A stretch of 64,000 nt of DNA, taken from Argentina anserina. Its lineage: Eukaryota > Streptophyta > Magnoliopsida > Rosales > Rosaceae. The notes below the pieces were generated by a model. The model was given only the letters and a program-made list of their open reading frames with translations, was not told the origin of the DNA and searched no databases. Below are positions 1 to 12,499 of this stretch, piece by piece. Where the stretch lies: NCBI RefSeq assembly GCF_933775445.1, contig NW_026089456.1, forward strand, positions 17,878 through 81,877, in the 5' to 3' direction. The stretch's first letter is position 1; each line of letters opens with the position of its first letter. A program made the translations under genes and the position numbers.

Positions 1-1
1 T

Positions 2-150
2 GAGAGTGTTTCCAGTGTGGGCGTGTGTTTCTTTCAAACTGAGTATCTTTCTATCGTTTGAGTATGTTTACTATTGCAATTTGAGTATCATTTCAATTCT
101 CGTTTGAGTATCTTTCTGAACGGCTTTCGATGCGAGTTTTTCTTGAATTT
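2..150 (+). repeat. Example satellite monomer (149 bp)
   Basis: First complete monomer, counted from GAGAGTGTTT to the next GAGAGTGTTT. Its four GAGTATSTTT-type cores and ATGCGAGTTTTTCTTG tail are typical of the 149-bp class. The next monomer begins at 151 and is of the 150-bp class. Use this entry as the phase reference for the array. Confidence 0.95.
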
Positions 151-2242
151 GAGAGTGTTTCCAGTGTGGGCGTGTTTTTCTTTCAAACTGAGTATCTTTC
201 TATCGTTTGAGTATGTTTGCTATTCCAATTTGAGTATCTTTTCAATTCTCGTTTGAGTATCTTTCCGTAAGGCTTTCTGATGCGAGTTTCTATTGAGTTT
301 GAGAGTGTTTCCGGTGTGGGCGTGTGTTTCTTTCAAACTGAGTATCTTTCTATCGTTTGAGTATGTTTACTATTGCACTTTGAGTATCTTTTCAATTCTC
401 GTCTGAGTATCTTTCTATAAAGCTTTCTGATGCGAGTTTGTATTGAATTTGGAGTGTTTCCAGTGTGGGCGTGTCTTTCTTTCAAACTGAGTATCTTTCT
501 ATCGTTTGAGTATGTTTACTATTGCACTTTAAGTATCTTTTCAATTCTCGTTTGAGTATATTTTTGAACGGCTTTCGATGCGAGTTTTATTGAGTTTGAG
601 AGTGTTTCCAGTGTGGGCGTGTGTTTCTTTCAAACTGAGTATCTTTCTATCGTTTGAGTATGTTTACTATTGCACTTTGAGTATCTTTTCAATTCTCGTT
701 TGAGTATCTTGTTGAACGGCTTTCGATGCGAGTTTCTATTGAATTTGAGAGTGTTTCCAGTGTGGGCGTGTGTTTCTTTCAAACTGAGTATCTTTCTATC
801 GTTTGAGTATCTTTACTATTGCAATTTGAGTATCATTTCAATTCTCGTTTGAGTATCTTTCTGAACGGCTTTCTGATGCGAGTTTCTATTGAGTTTGAGA
901 GTGTTTCCGGTGTGGGCGTGTGTTTCTTTCAAACTGAGTATCTTTCTATCGTTTGAGTATGTTTAGTATTACAATTTGAGTATCTTTTCAATTCTCGTTG
1001 AGTATATTTTTGAACGGCTTTCGATGCGAGTTTTTATTGAGTTTGAGAGTGTTTCCAGTGTGGGCGTGTGTTTCTTTCAAACTGAGTATCTTTCTATCGT
1101 TTGAGTATGTTTACTATTGCAATTTGAGTATCTTTTCAATTCTCGTTTGAGTATCTTTCTGTAAGGCTTTCTGATGCGAGTTTCTGTTGAATTTGAGAGT
1201 GTTTCCAGTCTGGGCGTGTCTTTCTTTCAAACTGAGTATCTTTCTATCGTTTGAGTATGTTTACTATTGCACTTTGAGTATCTTTTCAATTCTCGTTTGA
1301 GTATCTTTCCGTAAGGCTTTCTGATGCGAGTTTCTATTGGGTTTGAGAGTGTTTCCAGTGTGGGCGTGTGTTTCTTTCAAACTGAGTATCTTTCTATCGT
1401 TTGAGTATGTTTACTATTGCACTTTGAGTATCTTTTCAATTCTCGTCTGAGTATCTTTCTATAAGGCTTTCTGATGCGAGTTTCTATTGAATTTGAGAGT
1501 GTTTCCAGTGTGGGCGTGTCTTTCTTTCAAACTGAGTATCTTTCAATCGTTTGAGTATGTTTACTATTGCACTTTGAGTATCTTTTCAATTCTCGTCTGA
1601 GTATCTTTCTATAAGGCTTTCTGATGCGAGTTTCTATTGAATTTGAGAGTGTTTCCAGTGTGGGCGTGTCTTTCTTTCAAACTGAGTATCTTTCTATCGT
1701 TTGAGTATGTTTGCTATTCCAATTTGAGTATCTTTTCAATTCTCGTTTGAGTATCTTGTTGAACGGCTTTCGATGCGAGTTTCTATTGAATTTGAGAGTG
1801 TTTCCAGTGTGGGCGTGTGTTTCTTTCAAACTGAGTATCTTTCTATCGTTTGAGTATGTTTACTATTGCAATTTGAGTATCATTTCAATTCTCGTTTGAG
1901 TATCTTTTTGAACGGCTTTCTGATGCGAGTTTCTATTGAATTTGAGAGTGTTTCCAGTGTGGGCGTGTGTTTCTTTCAAACTGAGTATCTTTCTATCGTT
2001 TGAGTATGTTTACTATTGGACTTTGAGTATCTTTTCAATTCTCGTTTGACTATCTTTCTGAACGGCTTTCGATGCGAGTTTTTCTTGAATTTGAGAGTGT
2101 TTCCAGTGTGGGCGTGTGTTTCTTTCAAACTGAGTATCTTTCTATCGTTTGAGTATGTTTACTATTGCAATTTGAGTATCTTTTCAACCCTCGTTTGAGT
2201 ATCTTTCTGTAAGGCTTTCTGATGCGAGTTTCTATTAAATTT
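2..2242 (+). repeat. 15-mer higher-order repeat, copy 1 (2,241 bp)
   Basis: Counting from GAGAGTGTTT, the successive monomer lengths are 149, 150, 150, 147, 149, 150, 148, 150, 150, 150, 150, 149, 150, 149 and 150, which sum to 2,241 bp. Diagnostic monomers are TTTGGAGTG (one base lost, near 450), CTCGTTGAGTATATTT (near 996), AGTATTACAATTTG (near 964), ATTGGACTTTGAG (near 2,014) and TTTTCAACCCTCG (near 2,180). The next 2,241 bp repeat all of these in the same order. Confidence 0.95.
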
Positions 2243-4483
2243 GAGAGTGTTTCCAGTGTGGGCGTGTGTTTCTTTCAAACTGAGTATCTTTCTATCGTTT
2301 GAGTATGTTTACTATTGCAATTTGAGTATCATTTCAATTCTCGTTTGAGTATCTTTCTGAACGGCTTTCGATGCGAGTTTTTCTTGAATTTGAGAGTGTT
2401 TCCAGTGTGGGCGTGTTTTTCTTTCAAACTGAGTATCTTTCTATCGTTTGAGTATGTTTGCTATTCCAATTTGAGTATCTTTTCAATTCTCGTTTGAGTA
2501 TCTTTCCGTAAGGCTTTCTGATGCGAGTTTCTATTGAGTTTGAGAGTGTTTCCGGTGTGGGCGTGTGTTTCTTTCAAACTGAGTATCTTTCTATCGTTTG
2601 AGTATGTTTACTATTGCACTTTGAGTATCTTTTCAATTCTCGTCTGAGTATCTTTCTATAAAGCTTTCTGATGCGAGTTTGTATTGAATTTGGAGTGTTT
2701 CCAGTGTGGGCGTGTCTTTCTTTCAAACTGAGTATCTTTCTATCGTTTGAGTATGTTTACTATTGCACTTTAAGTATCTTTTCAATTCTCGTTTGAGTAT
2801 ATTTTTGAACGGCTTTCGATGCGAGTTTTATTGAGTTTGAGAGTGTTTCCAGTGTGGGCGTGTGTTTCTTTCAAACTGAGTATCTTTCTATCGTTTGAGT
2901 ATGTTTACTATTGCACTTTGAGTATCTTTTCAATTCTCGTTTGAGTATCTTGTTGAACGGCTTTCGATGCGAGTTTCTATTGAATTTGAGAGTGTTTCCA
3001 GTGTGGGCGTGTGTTTCTTTCAAACTGAGTATCTTTCTATCGTTTGAGTATGTTTACTATTGCAATTTGAGTATCATTTCAATTCTCATTTGAGTATCTT
3101 TCTGAACGGCTTTCTGATGCGAGTTTCTATTGAGTTTGAGAGTGTTTCCGGTGTGGGCGTGTGTTTCTTTCAAACTGAGTATCTTTCTATCGTTTGAGTA
3201 TGTTTAGTATTACAATTTGAGTATCTTTTCAATTCTCGTTGAGTATATTTTTGAACGGCTTTCGATGCGAGTTTTTATTGAGTTTGAGAGTGTTTCCAGT
3301 GTGGGCGTGTGTTTCTTTCAAACTGAGTATCTTTCTATCGTTTGAGTATGTTTACTATTGCAATTTGAGTATCTTTTCAATTCTCGTTTGAGTATCTTTC
3401 TGTAAGGCTTTCTGATGCGAGTTTCTGTTGAATTTGAGAGTGTTTCCAGTCTGGGCGTGTCTTTCTTTCAAACTGAGTATCTTTCTATCGTTTGAGTATG
3501 TTTACTATTGCACTTTGAGTATCTTTTCAATTCTCGTTTGAGTATCTTTCCGTAAGGCTTTCTGATGCGAGTTTCTATTGGGTTTGAGAGTGTTTCCAGT
3601 GTGGGCGTGTGTTTCTTTCAAACTGAGTATCTTTCTATCGTTTGAGTATGTTTACTATTGCACTTTGAGTATCTTTTCAATTCTCGTCTGAGTATCTTTC
3701 TATAAGGCTTTCTGATGCGAGTTTCTATTGAATTTGAGAGTGTTTCCAGTGTGGGCGTGTCTTTCTTTCAAACTGAGTATCTTTCAATCGTTTGAGTATG
3801 TTTACTATTGCACTTTGAGTATCTTTTCAATTCTCGTCTGAGTATCTTTCTATAAGGCTTTCTGATGCGAGTTTCTATTGAATTTGAGAGTGTTTCCAAT
3901 GTGGGCGTGTCTTTCTTTCAAACTGAGTATCTTTCTATCGTTTGAGTATGTTTGCTATTCCAATTTGAGTATCTTTTCAATTCTCGTTTGAGTATCTTGT
4001 TGAACGGCTTTCGATGCGAGTTTCTATTGAATTTGAGAGTGTTTCCAGTGTGGGCGTGTGTTTCTTTCAAACTGAGTATCTTTCTATCGTTTGAGTATGT
4101 TTACTATTGCAATTTGAGTATCATTTCAATTCTCGTTTGAGTATCTTTCTGAACGGCTTTCTGATGCGAGTTTCTATTGAATTTGAGAGTGTTTCCAGTG
4201 TGGGCGTGTGTTTCTTTCAAACTGAGTATCTTTCTATCGTTTGAGTATGTTTACTATTGGACTTTGAGTATCTTTTCAATTCTCGTTTGACTATCTTTCT
4301 GAACGGCTTTCGATGCGAGTTTTTCTTGAATTTGAGAGTGTTTCCAGTGTGGGCGTGTGTTTCTTTCAAACTGAGTATCTTTATATCGTTTGAGTATGTT
4401 TACTATTGCAATTTGAGTATCTTTTCAACCCTCGTTTGAGTATCTTTCTGTAAGGCTTTCTGATGCGAGTTTCTATTAAATTT
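2243..4483 (+). repeat. 15-mer higher-order repeat, copy 2
   Basis: Collinear with the first copy at an offset of exactly 2,241 bp. By eye I found only scattered single-base differences, for example C at 811 against G at 3,052, G at 847 against A at 3,088, and G at 1,658 against A at 3,899. Near-identity between whole copies, with much greater divergence between adjacent monomers, is the defining property of a higher-order repeat. Confidence 0.95.
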
Positions 4484-6724
4484 GAGAGTGTTTCCAGTGT
4501 GGGCGTGTGTTTCTTTCAAACTGAGTATCTTTCTATCGTTTGAGTATGTTTACTATTGCAATTTGAGTATCATTTCAATTCTCGTTTGAGTATCTTTCTG
4601 AACGGCTTTCGATGCGAGTTTTTCTTGAATTTGAGAGTGTTTCCAGTGTGGGCGTGTTTTTCTTTCAAACTGAGTATCTTTCTATCGTTTGAGTATGTTT
4701 GCTATTCCAATTTGAGTATCTTTTCAATTCTCGTTTGAGTATCTTTCCGTAAGGCTTTCTGATGCGAGTTTCTATTGAGTTTGAGAGTGTTTCCGGTGTG
4801 GGCGTGTGTTTCTTTCAAACTGAGTATCTTTCTATCGTTTGAGTATGTTTACTATTGCACTTTGAGTATCTTTTCAATTCTCGTCTGAGTATCTTTCTAT
4901 AAAGCTTTCTGATGCGAGTTTGTATTGAATTTGGAGTGTTTCCAGTGTGGGCGTGTCTTTCTTTCAAACTGAGTATCTTTCTATCGTTTGAGTATGTTTA
5001 CTATTGCACTTTAAGTATCTTTTCAATTCTCGTTTGAGTATATTTTTGAACGGCTTTCGATGCGAGTTTTATTGAGTTTGAGAGTGTTTCCAGTGTGGGC
5101 GTGTGTTTCTTTCAAACTGAGTATCTTTCTATCGTTTGAGTATGTTTACTATTGCACTTTGAGTATCTTTTCAATTCTCGTTTGAGTATCTTGTTGAACG
5201 GCTTTCGATGCGAGTTTCTATTGAATTTGAGAGTGTTTCCAGTGTGGGCGTGTGTTTCTTTCAAACTGAGTATCTTTCTATCGTTTGAGTATGTTTACTA
5301 TTGCAATTTGAGTATCTTTTCAATTCTCGTTTGAGTATCTTTCTGAACGGCTTTCTGATGCGAGTTTCTATTGAGTTTGAGAGTGTTTCCGGTGTGGGCG
5401 TGTGTTTCTTTCAAACTGAGTATCTTTCTATCGTTTGAGTATGTTTAGTATTACAATTTGAGTATCTTTTCAATTCTCGTTGAGTATATTTTTGAACGGC
5501 TTTCGATGCGAGTTTTTATTGAGTTTGAGAGTGTTTCCAGTGTGGGCGTGTGTTTCTTTCAAACTGAGTATCTTTCTATCGTTTGAGTATGTTTACTATT
5601 GCAATTTGAGTATCTTTTCAATTCTCGTTTGAGTATCTTTCTGTAAGGCTTTCTGATGCGAGTTTCTGTTGAATTTGAGAGTGTTTCCAGTCTGGGCGTG
5701 TCTTTCTTTCAAACTGAGTATCTTTCTATCGTTTGAGTATGTTTACTATTGCACTTTGAGTATCTTTTCAATTCTCGTTTGAGTATCTTTCCGTAAGGCT
5801 TTCTGATGCGAGTTTCTATTGGGTTTGAGAGTGTTTCCAGTGTGGGCGTGTGTTTCTTTCAAACTGAGTATCTTTCTATCGTTTGAGTATGTTTACTATT
5901 GCACTTTGAGTATCTTTTCAATTCTCGTCTGAGTATCTTTCTATAAGGCTTTCTGATGCGAGTTTCTATTGAATTTGAGAGTGTTTCCAGTGTGGGCGTG
6001 TCTTTCTTTCAAACTGAGTATCTTTCAATCGTTTGAGTATGTTTACTATTGCACTTTGAGTATCTTTTCAATTCTCGTCTGAGTATCTTTCTATAAGGCT
6101 TTCTGATGCGAGTTTCTATTGAATTTGAGAGTGTTTCCAGTGTGGGCGTGTCTTTCTTTCAAACTGAGTATCTTTCTATCGTTTGAGTATGTTTGCTATT
6201 CCAATTTGAGTATCTTTTCAATTCTCGTTTGAGTATCTTGTTGAACGGCTTTCGATGCGAGTTTCTATTGAATTTGAGAGTGTTTCCAGTGTGGGCGTGT
6301 GTTTCTTTCAAACTGAGTATCTTTCTATCGTTTGAGTATGTTTACTATTGCAATTTGAGTATCATTTCAATTCTCGTTTGAGTATCTTTCTGAACGGCTT
6401 TCTGATGCGAGTTTCTATTGAATTTGAGAGTGTTTCCAGTGTGGGCGTGTGTTTCTTTCAAACTGAGTATCTTTCTATCGTTTGAGTATGTTTACTATTG
6501 GACTTTGAGTATCTTTTCAATTCTCGTTTGACTATCTTTCTGAACGGCTTTCGATGCGAGTTTTTCTTGAATTTGAGAGTGTTTCCAGTGTGGGCGTGTG
6601 TTTCTTTCAAACTGAGTATCTTTCTATCGTTTGAGTATGTTTACTATTGCAATTTGAGTATCTTTTCAACCCTCGTTTGAGTATCTTTCTGTAAGGCTTT
6701 CTGATGCGAGTTTCTATTAAATTT
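4484..6724 (+). repeat. 15-mer higher-order repeat, copy 3
   Basis: Same monomer order and diagnostic variants as the two preceding copies, again at 2,241-bp spacing. The preceding copy has TTTATATCG near 4,381, whereas this one keeps the usual TTTCTATCG, so the copies are separable despite near-identity. Confidence 0.94.
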
Positions 6725-7110
6725 GAGAGTGTTTCCAGTGTGGGCGTGTGTTTCTTTCAAACTGAGTATCTTTCTATCGTTTGAGTATGTTTACTATTGC
6801 AATTTGAGTATCATTTCAATTCTCGTTTGAGTATCTTTCTGAACGGCTTTCGATGTGAGTTTTTCTTGAATTTGAGAGTGTTTCCAGTGTGGGCGTGTTT
6901 TTCTTTCAAACTGAGTATCTTTCTATCGTTTGAGTATGTTTGCTATTCCAATTTGAGTATCTTTTCAATTCTCGTTTGAGTATCTTTCCGTAAGGCTTTC
7001 TGATGCGAGTTTCTATTGAGTTTGAGAGTGTTTCCGGTGTGGGCGTGTGTTTCTTTCAAACTGAGTATCTTTCTATCGTTTGAGTATGTTTACTATTGCA
7101 CTTTGAGTAA
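6725..7110 (+). repeat. Truncated fourth copy of the 15-mer HOR
   Basis: Follows the HOR for about 2.5 monomers. Near 7,110 the expected CGTCTGAGTATCTTTCTATAAAGC is replaced by CGTTTGAGTATATTTTTGAACGG, which belongs to a later monomer. The array therefore jumps register here, as unequal exchange would produce. The exact breakpoint cannot be fixed within the shared sequence. Confidence 0.8.
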
Positions 7111-7260
7111 CTTTTCAATTCTCGTTTGAGTATATTTTTGAACGGCTTTCGATGCGAGTTTTTATTGAGTTTGAGAGTGTTTCCAGTGTGGGCGTGTGTT
7201 TCTTTCAAACTGAGTATCTTTCTATCGTTTGAGTATGTTTACTATTGCACTTTGAGTATC

Positions 7261-7709
7261 TTTTCAATTCTCGTTTGAGTATCTTTCCGTAAGGCTTTCT
7301 GATGCGAGTTTCTATTGAGTTTGAGAGTGTTTCCGGTGTGGGCGTGTGTTTCTTTCAAACTGAGTATCTTTCTATCGTTTGAGTATGTTTAGTATTACAA
7401 TTTGAGTATCTTTTCAATTCTCGTTTGAGTATATTTTTGAACGGCTTTCGATGCGAGTTTTTATTGAGTTTGAGAGTGTTTCCAGTGTGGGCGTGTGTTT
7501 CTTTCAAACTGAGTATCTTTCTATCGTTTGAGTATGTTTACTATTGCAATTTGAGTATCTTTTCAATTCTCGTTTGAGTATCTTTCTGTAAGGCTTTCTG
7601 ATGAGAGTTTCTGTTGAATTTGAGAGTGTTTCCAGTCTGGGCGTGTCTTTCTTTCAAACTGAGTATCTTTCTATCGTTTGAGTATGTTTACTATTGCACT
7701 TTGAGTATC
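7261..7709 (+). repeat. 449-bp trimer duplication, copy 1
   Basis: Three monomers (CCGTAAGG, then AGTATTACAATTTG, then CTGTAAGG with GTCTGGGCGTG) recur directly downstream at an offset of 449 bp. This copy carries GATGAGAG near 7,601 where the next has GATGCGAG. Confidence 0.88.
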
Positions 7710-8158
7710 TTTTCAATTCTCGTTTGAGTATCTTTCCGTAAGGCTTTCTGATGCGAGTTTCTATTGAGTTTGAGAGTGTTTCCGGTGTGGGCGTGTGTTT
7801 CTTTCAAACTGAGTATCTTTCTATCGTTTGAGTATGTTTAGTATTACAATTTGAGTATCTTTTCAATTCTCGTTTGAGTATATTTTTGAACGGCTTTCGA
7901 TGCGAGTTTTTATTGAGTTTGAGAGTGTTTCCAGTGTGGGCGTGTGTTTCTTTCAAACTGAGTATCTTTCTATCGTTTGAGTATGTTTACTATTGCAATT
8001 TGAGTATCTTTTCAATTCTCGTTTGAGTATCTTTCTGTAAGGCTTTCTGATGCGAGTTTCTGTTGAATTTGAGAGTGTTTCCAGTCTGGGCGTGTGTTTC
8101 TTTCAAACTGAGTATCTTTCTATCGTTTGAGTATGTTTACTATTGCACTTTGAGTATC
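7710..8158 (+). repeat. 449-bp trimer duplication, copy 2
   Basis: Second copy of the trimer. It ends where the sequence switches to GTTTGAGTACCTTTCTCTAAGG at about 8,170. The copies differ at a handful of bases (for example CGTGTCTTTC against CGTGTGTTTC), so this is a recent local duplication. Confidence 0.88.
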
Positions 8159-11100
8159 TTTTCAATTCTCGTTTGAGTACCTTTCTCTAAGGCTTTCTGA
8201 TGCGAGTTTCTATTTAATTTGAGAGTGTTTCCAGTGTGGGCGTCTGTTTCTTTCAGACTGAGTATCTTTCTATCGTTTGAGTATGTTTACTATTGCAATT
8301 TGAGTATCTTTTCAATTCTCGTTTGAGTATCTTTCCGTAAGGCTTTCTGATGCGAGTTTCTATTGGGTTTGAGAGTGTTTCCAGTGTGGGCGTGTGTTTC
8401 TTTCAAACTGAGTATCTTTCTATCGTTTGAGTATGTTTACTATTGCACTTTGAGTATCTTTTCAATTCTCGTCTGAGTATCTTTCTATAAGGCTTTCTGA
8501 TGCGAGTTTCTATTGAATTTGAGAGTGTTTCCAGTGTGGGCGTGTCTTTCTTTCAAACTGAGTATCTTTCTATCGTTTGAGTATGTTTACTATTGCACTT
8601 TGAGTATCTTTTCAATTCTCGTTAGAGTATCTTTCTGTAAGGCTTTCTGATGCGAGTTTCTATTGAATTTGAGAGTGTTTCCAGTGTGGGCGTGTTTTTC
8701 TTTCAAACTGAGTATCTCTCTATCGTTTGCGTTTGTTTACTATTGCAATTTGAGTATCTTTTCAATTCTCGTTTGAGTATCTTTCTGTAAGGCTTTCTGA
8801 TGCGAGTTTCTATTGAATTTGAGAGTGTTTCCAGTGTGGGCGTGTTTTTCTTTCAAACTGAGTATCTCTCTATCGTTTGCGTATGTTTACTATTGCAATT
8901 TGAGTATCTTTTCAATTCTCGTTTGAGTATCTTTCTGAACGGGTTTCGATGCGAGTTTCTATTGAATTTGAGAGTGTTTCCAGTGTGGGCGTGTGTTTCT
9001 TTCAATCTGAGTATCTTTCTATCGTTTGAGTATGTTTACTATTGCAATTTGAGTATCATTTCAATTCTCATTTGAGTATCTTTCTGAACGGCTTTCTGAT
9101 GCGAGTTTCTATTGAATTTGAGAGTGTTTCCAGTGTGGGCGTGTGTTTCTTTCAAACTGAGTATCTTTCTATCGTTTGAGTATGTTTACTATTGCACTTT
9201 GAGTATCTTTTCAATCCTCGTTTGAGTATCTTTCTGAACGTCTTTCGATGCGAGTTTTTCTTGAGTTTGAGAGTGTTTCAAGTGTGGGCGTGTGTTTCTT
9301 TCAAACTGAGTATCTTTCTATCGTTTGAGTATGTTTACTATTGCACTTTGAGTATCTTTTCAATTCTCGTTTGAGTATCTTTTTGAACGGCTTTCGATGC
9401 GAGTTTCTATTGAATTTGAGAGTGTTTCCAGTGTGGGCGTGTGTTTCTTTCAAACTGAGTATCTTTCTATCGTTTGAGTATGTTTACTATTGCAATTTGA
9501 GTATCATTTCAATTCTCGTTTGAGTATCTTTCTGAACGGCTTTCTGATGCGAGTTTCTATTGAATTTGAGAGTGTTTCCAGTGTGGGCGTGTGTTTCTTT
9601 CAAACTGAGTATCTTTCTATCGTTTGAGTATGTTTACTATTGCACTTTGAGTATCTTTTCAATTCTCGTTTGACTATCTTTCTGAACGACTTTCGATGCG
9701 AGTTTTTCTTGAATTTGAGAGTGTTTCCAGTGTGGGCGTGTGTTTCTTTCAAACTGAGTATCTTTCTATCGTTTGAGTATGTTTACTATTGCAATTTGAG
9801 TATCTTTTCAACCCTCGTTTGCGTATCTTTCTGTAAGGCTTTCTGATGCGAGTTTCTATTAAATTTGAGAGTGTTTCCAGTGTGGGCGTGTGTTTCTTTC
9901 AAACTGAGTATCTTTCTATCGTTTGAGTATGTTTACTATTGCAATTTGAGTATCATTTCAATTCTCGTTTGAGTATCTTTTTGAACGGCTTTCGATGCGA
10001 GTTTCTATTGAATTTGAGAGTGTTTCCAGTGTGGGCGTGTGTTTCTTTCAAACTGAGTATCTTTCTATCGTTTGAGTATGTTTACTATTGCAATTTGAGT
10101 ATCTTTTCAATCCTCGTTTGAGTATCTTTCTGAACGTCTTTCGATGCGAATTTTTCTTGAATTTGAGAGTGTTTCCAGTGTGGGCGTGTGTTTCTTTCAA
10201 ACTGAGTATCTTTCTATCGTTTGAGTATGTTTACTATTGCACTTTGAGTATCTTTTCAATTCTCGTTTGACTATCTTTCTGAACGGCTTTCGATGCGAGT
10301 TTTTCTTGAATTTGAGAGTGTTTCCAGTGTGGGCGTGTGTTTCTTTCAAACTGAGTATCTTTCTATCGTTTGAGTATGTTTACTATTGCAATTTGAGTAT
10401 CTTTTCAACCCTCGTTTGAGTATCTTTCTGTAAGGCTTTCTGATGCGAGTTTCTATTAAATTTGAGAGTGTTTCCAGTGTGGGCGTGTGTTTCTTTCAAA
10501 CTGAGTATCTTTCTATCGTTTGAGTATGTTTACTATTGCAATTTGAGTATCATTTCAATTCTCGTTTGAGTATCTTTCTGAACGGCTTTCGATTCGAGTT
10601 TTTCTTGAATTTGAGAGTGTTTCCAGTGTGGGCGTGTTTTTCTTTCAAACTGAGTATCTTTCTATCGTTTGAGTATGTTTGCTATTCCAATTTGAGTATC
10701 TTTTCAATTCTCGTTTGAGTATCTTTCCGTAAGGCTTTCTGATGCGAGTTTCTATTGAGTTTGAGAGTGTTTCCGGTGTGGGCGTGTGTTTCTTTCAAAC
10801 TGAGTATCTTTCTATCGTTTGAGTATGTTTACTATTGCACTTTGAGTATCTTTTCAATTCTCGTCTGAGTATCTTTCTATAAAGCTTTCTGATGCGAGTT
10901 TGTATTGAATTTGGAGTGTTTCCAGTGTGGGCGTGTCTTTCTTTCAAACTGAGTATCTTTCTATCGTTTGAGTATGTTTACTATTGCACTTTAAGTATCT
11001 TTTCAATTCTCGTTTGAGTATATTTTTGAACGGCTTTCGATGCGAGTTTTTATTGAGTTTGAGAGTGTTTCCAGTGTGGGCGTGTGTTTCTTTCAAACTG

Positions 11101-12499
11101 AGTATCTTTCTATCGTTTGAGTATGTTTACTATTGCACTTTGAGTATCTTTTCAATTCTCGTTTGAGTATCTTTCCGTAAGGCTTTCTGATGCGAGTTTC
11201 TATTGAGTTTGAGAGTGTTTCCAGTGTGGGCGTGTGTTTCTTTCAAACTGAGTATCTTTCTATCGTTTGAGTATGTTTACTATTACAATTTGAGTATCTT
11301 TTCAATTCTCGTTTGAGTATATTTTTGAACGGCTTTCGATGCGAGTTTTTATTGAGTTTGAGAGTGTTTCCAGTGTGGGCGTGTGTTTCTTTCAAACTGA
11401 GTATCTTTCTATCGTTTGAGTATGTTTACTATTGCAATTTGAGTATCTTTTCAATTCTCGTTTGAGTATCTTTCTGTAAGGCTTTCTGATGCGAGTTTCT
11501 GTTGAATTTGAGAGTGTTTCCAGTGTGGGCGTGTGTTTCTTTCAAACTGAGTATCTTTCTATCGTTTGAGTATGTTTACTATTGCACTTTGAGTATCTTT
11601 TCAATTCTCGTTTGAGTACCTTTCTCTAAGGCTTTCTGATGCGAGTTTCTATTGAATTTGAGAGTGTTTCCAGTGTGGGCGTCTGTTTCTTTCAAACTGA
11701 GTATCTTTCTATCGTTTGAGTATGTTTACTATTGCAATTTGAGTATCTTTTCAATTCTCGTTTGAGTATCTTTCCGTAAGGCTTTCTGATGCGAGTTTCT
11801 ATTGGGTTTGAGAGTGTTTCCAGTGTGGGCGTGTGTTTCTTTCAAACTGAGTATCTTTCTATCGTTTGAGTATGTTTACTATTGCACTTTGAGTATCTTT
11901 TCAATTCTCGTCTGAGTATCTTTCTATAAGGCTTTCTGATGCGAGTTTCTATTGAATTTGAGAGTGTTTCCAGTGTGGGCGTGTGTTTCTTTCAAACTGA
12001 GTATCTTTCTATCGTTTGAGTATGTTTACTATTGCACTTTGAGTATCTTTTCAATTCTCGTTAGAGTATCTTTCTGTAAGGCTTTCTGATGCGAGTTTCT
12101 ATTGAATTTGAGAGTGTTTCCAGTGTGGGCGTGTTTTTCTTTCAAACTGAGTATCTCTCTATCGTTTGCGTATGTTTACTATTGCAATTTGAGTATCTTT
12201 TCAATTCTCGTTTGAGTATCTTTCTGTAAGGCTTTCTGATGCGAGTTTCTATTGAATTTGAGAGTGTTTCCAGTGTGGGCGTGTTTTTCTTTCAAACTGA
12301 GTATCTCTCTATCGTTTGCGTATGTTTACTATTGCAATTTGAGTATCTTTTCAATTCTCGTTTGAGTATCTTTCTGAACGGCTTTCGATGCGAGTTTCTA
12401 TTGAATTTGAGAGTGTTTCCAGTGTGGGCGTGTGTTTCTTTCAATCTGAGTATCTTTCTATCGTTTGAGTATGTTTACTATTGCACTTTGAGTATCTTT
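8159..12499 (+). repeat. Mixed satellite block between HOR segments
   Basis: Monomers are drawn from several subfamilies without a single repeating order. Paired monomers with TATCTCTCTATCGTTTGCG occur near 8,715 and 8,865 and recur near 12,155 and 12,305. From about 10,200 to 11,040 the block follows the HOR order (TTTTCAACCCTCG, CATTTCAATTCTCG, GGTGTGGGC, TTTGGAGTG, CTTTAAGTATC). No gene or foreign sequence was seen. Confidence 0.85.
10200..11430 (+). repeat. Long-range duplicate, partner at 32,310-33,540
   Basis: About eight monomers match the segment 22,110 bp downstream in order and in diagnostic variants: CACTTTGAG with CTCGTTTGACTATC, TTTTCAACCCTCG, GGTGTGGGC, TTTGGAGTG, then CTTTAAGTATC with GCGAGTTTTTATTGAG. 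Limits are approximate. Confidence 0.82.
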
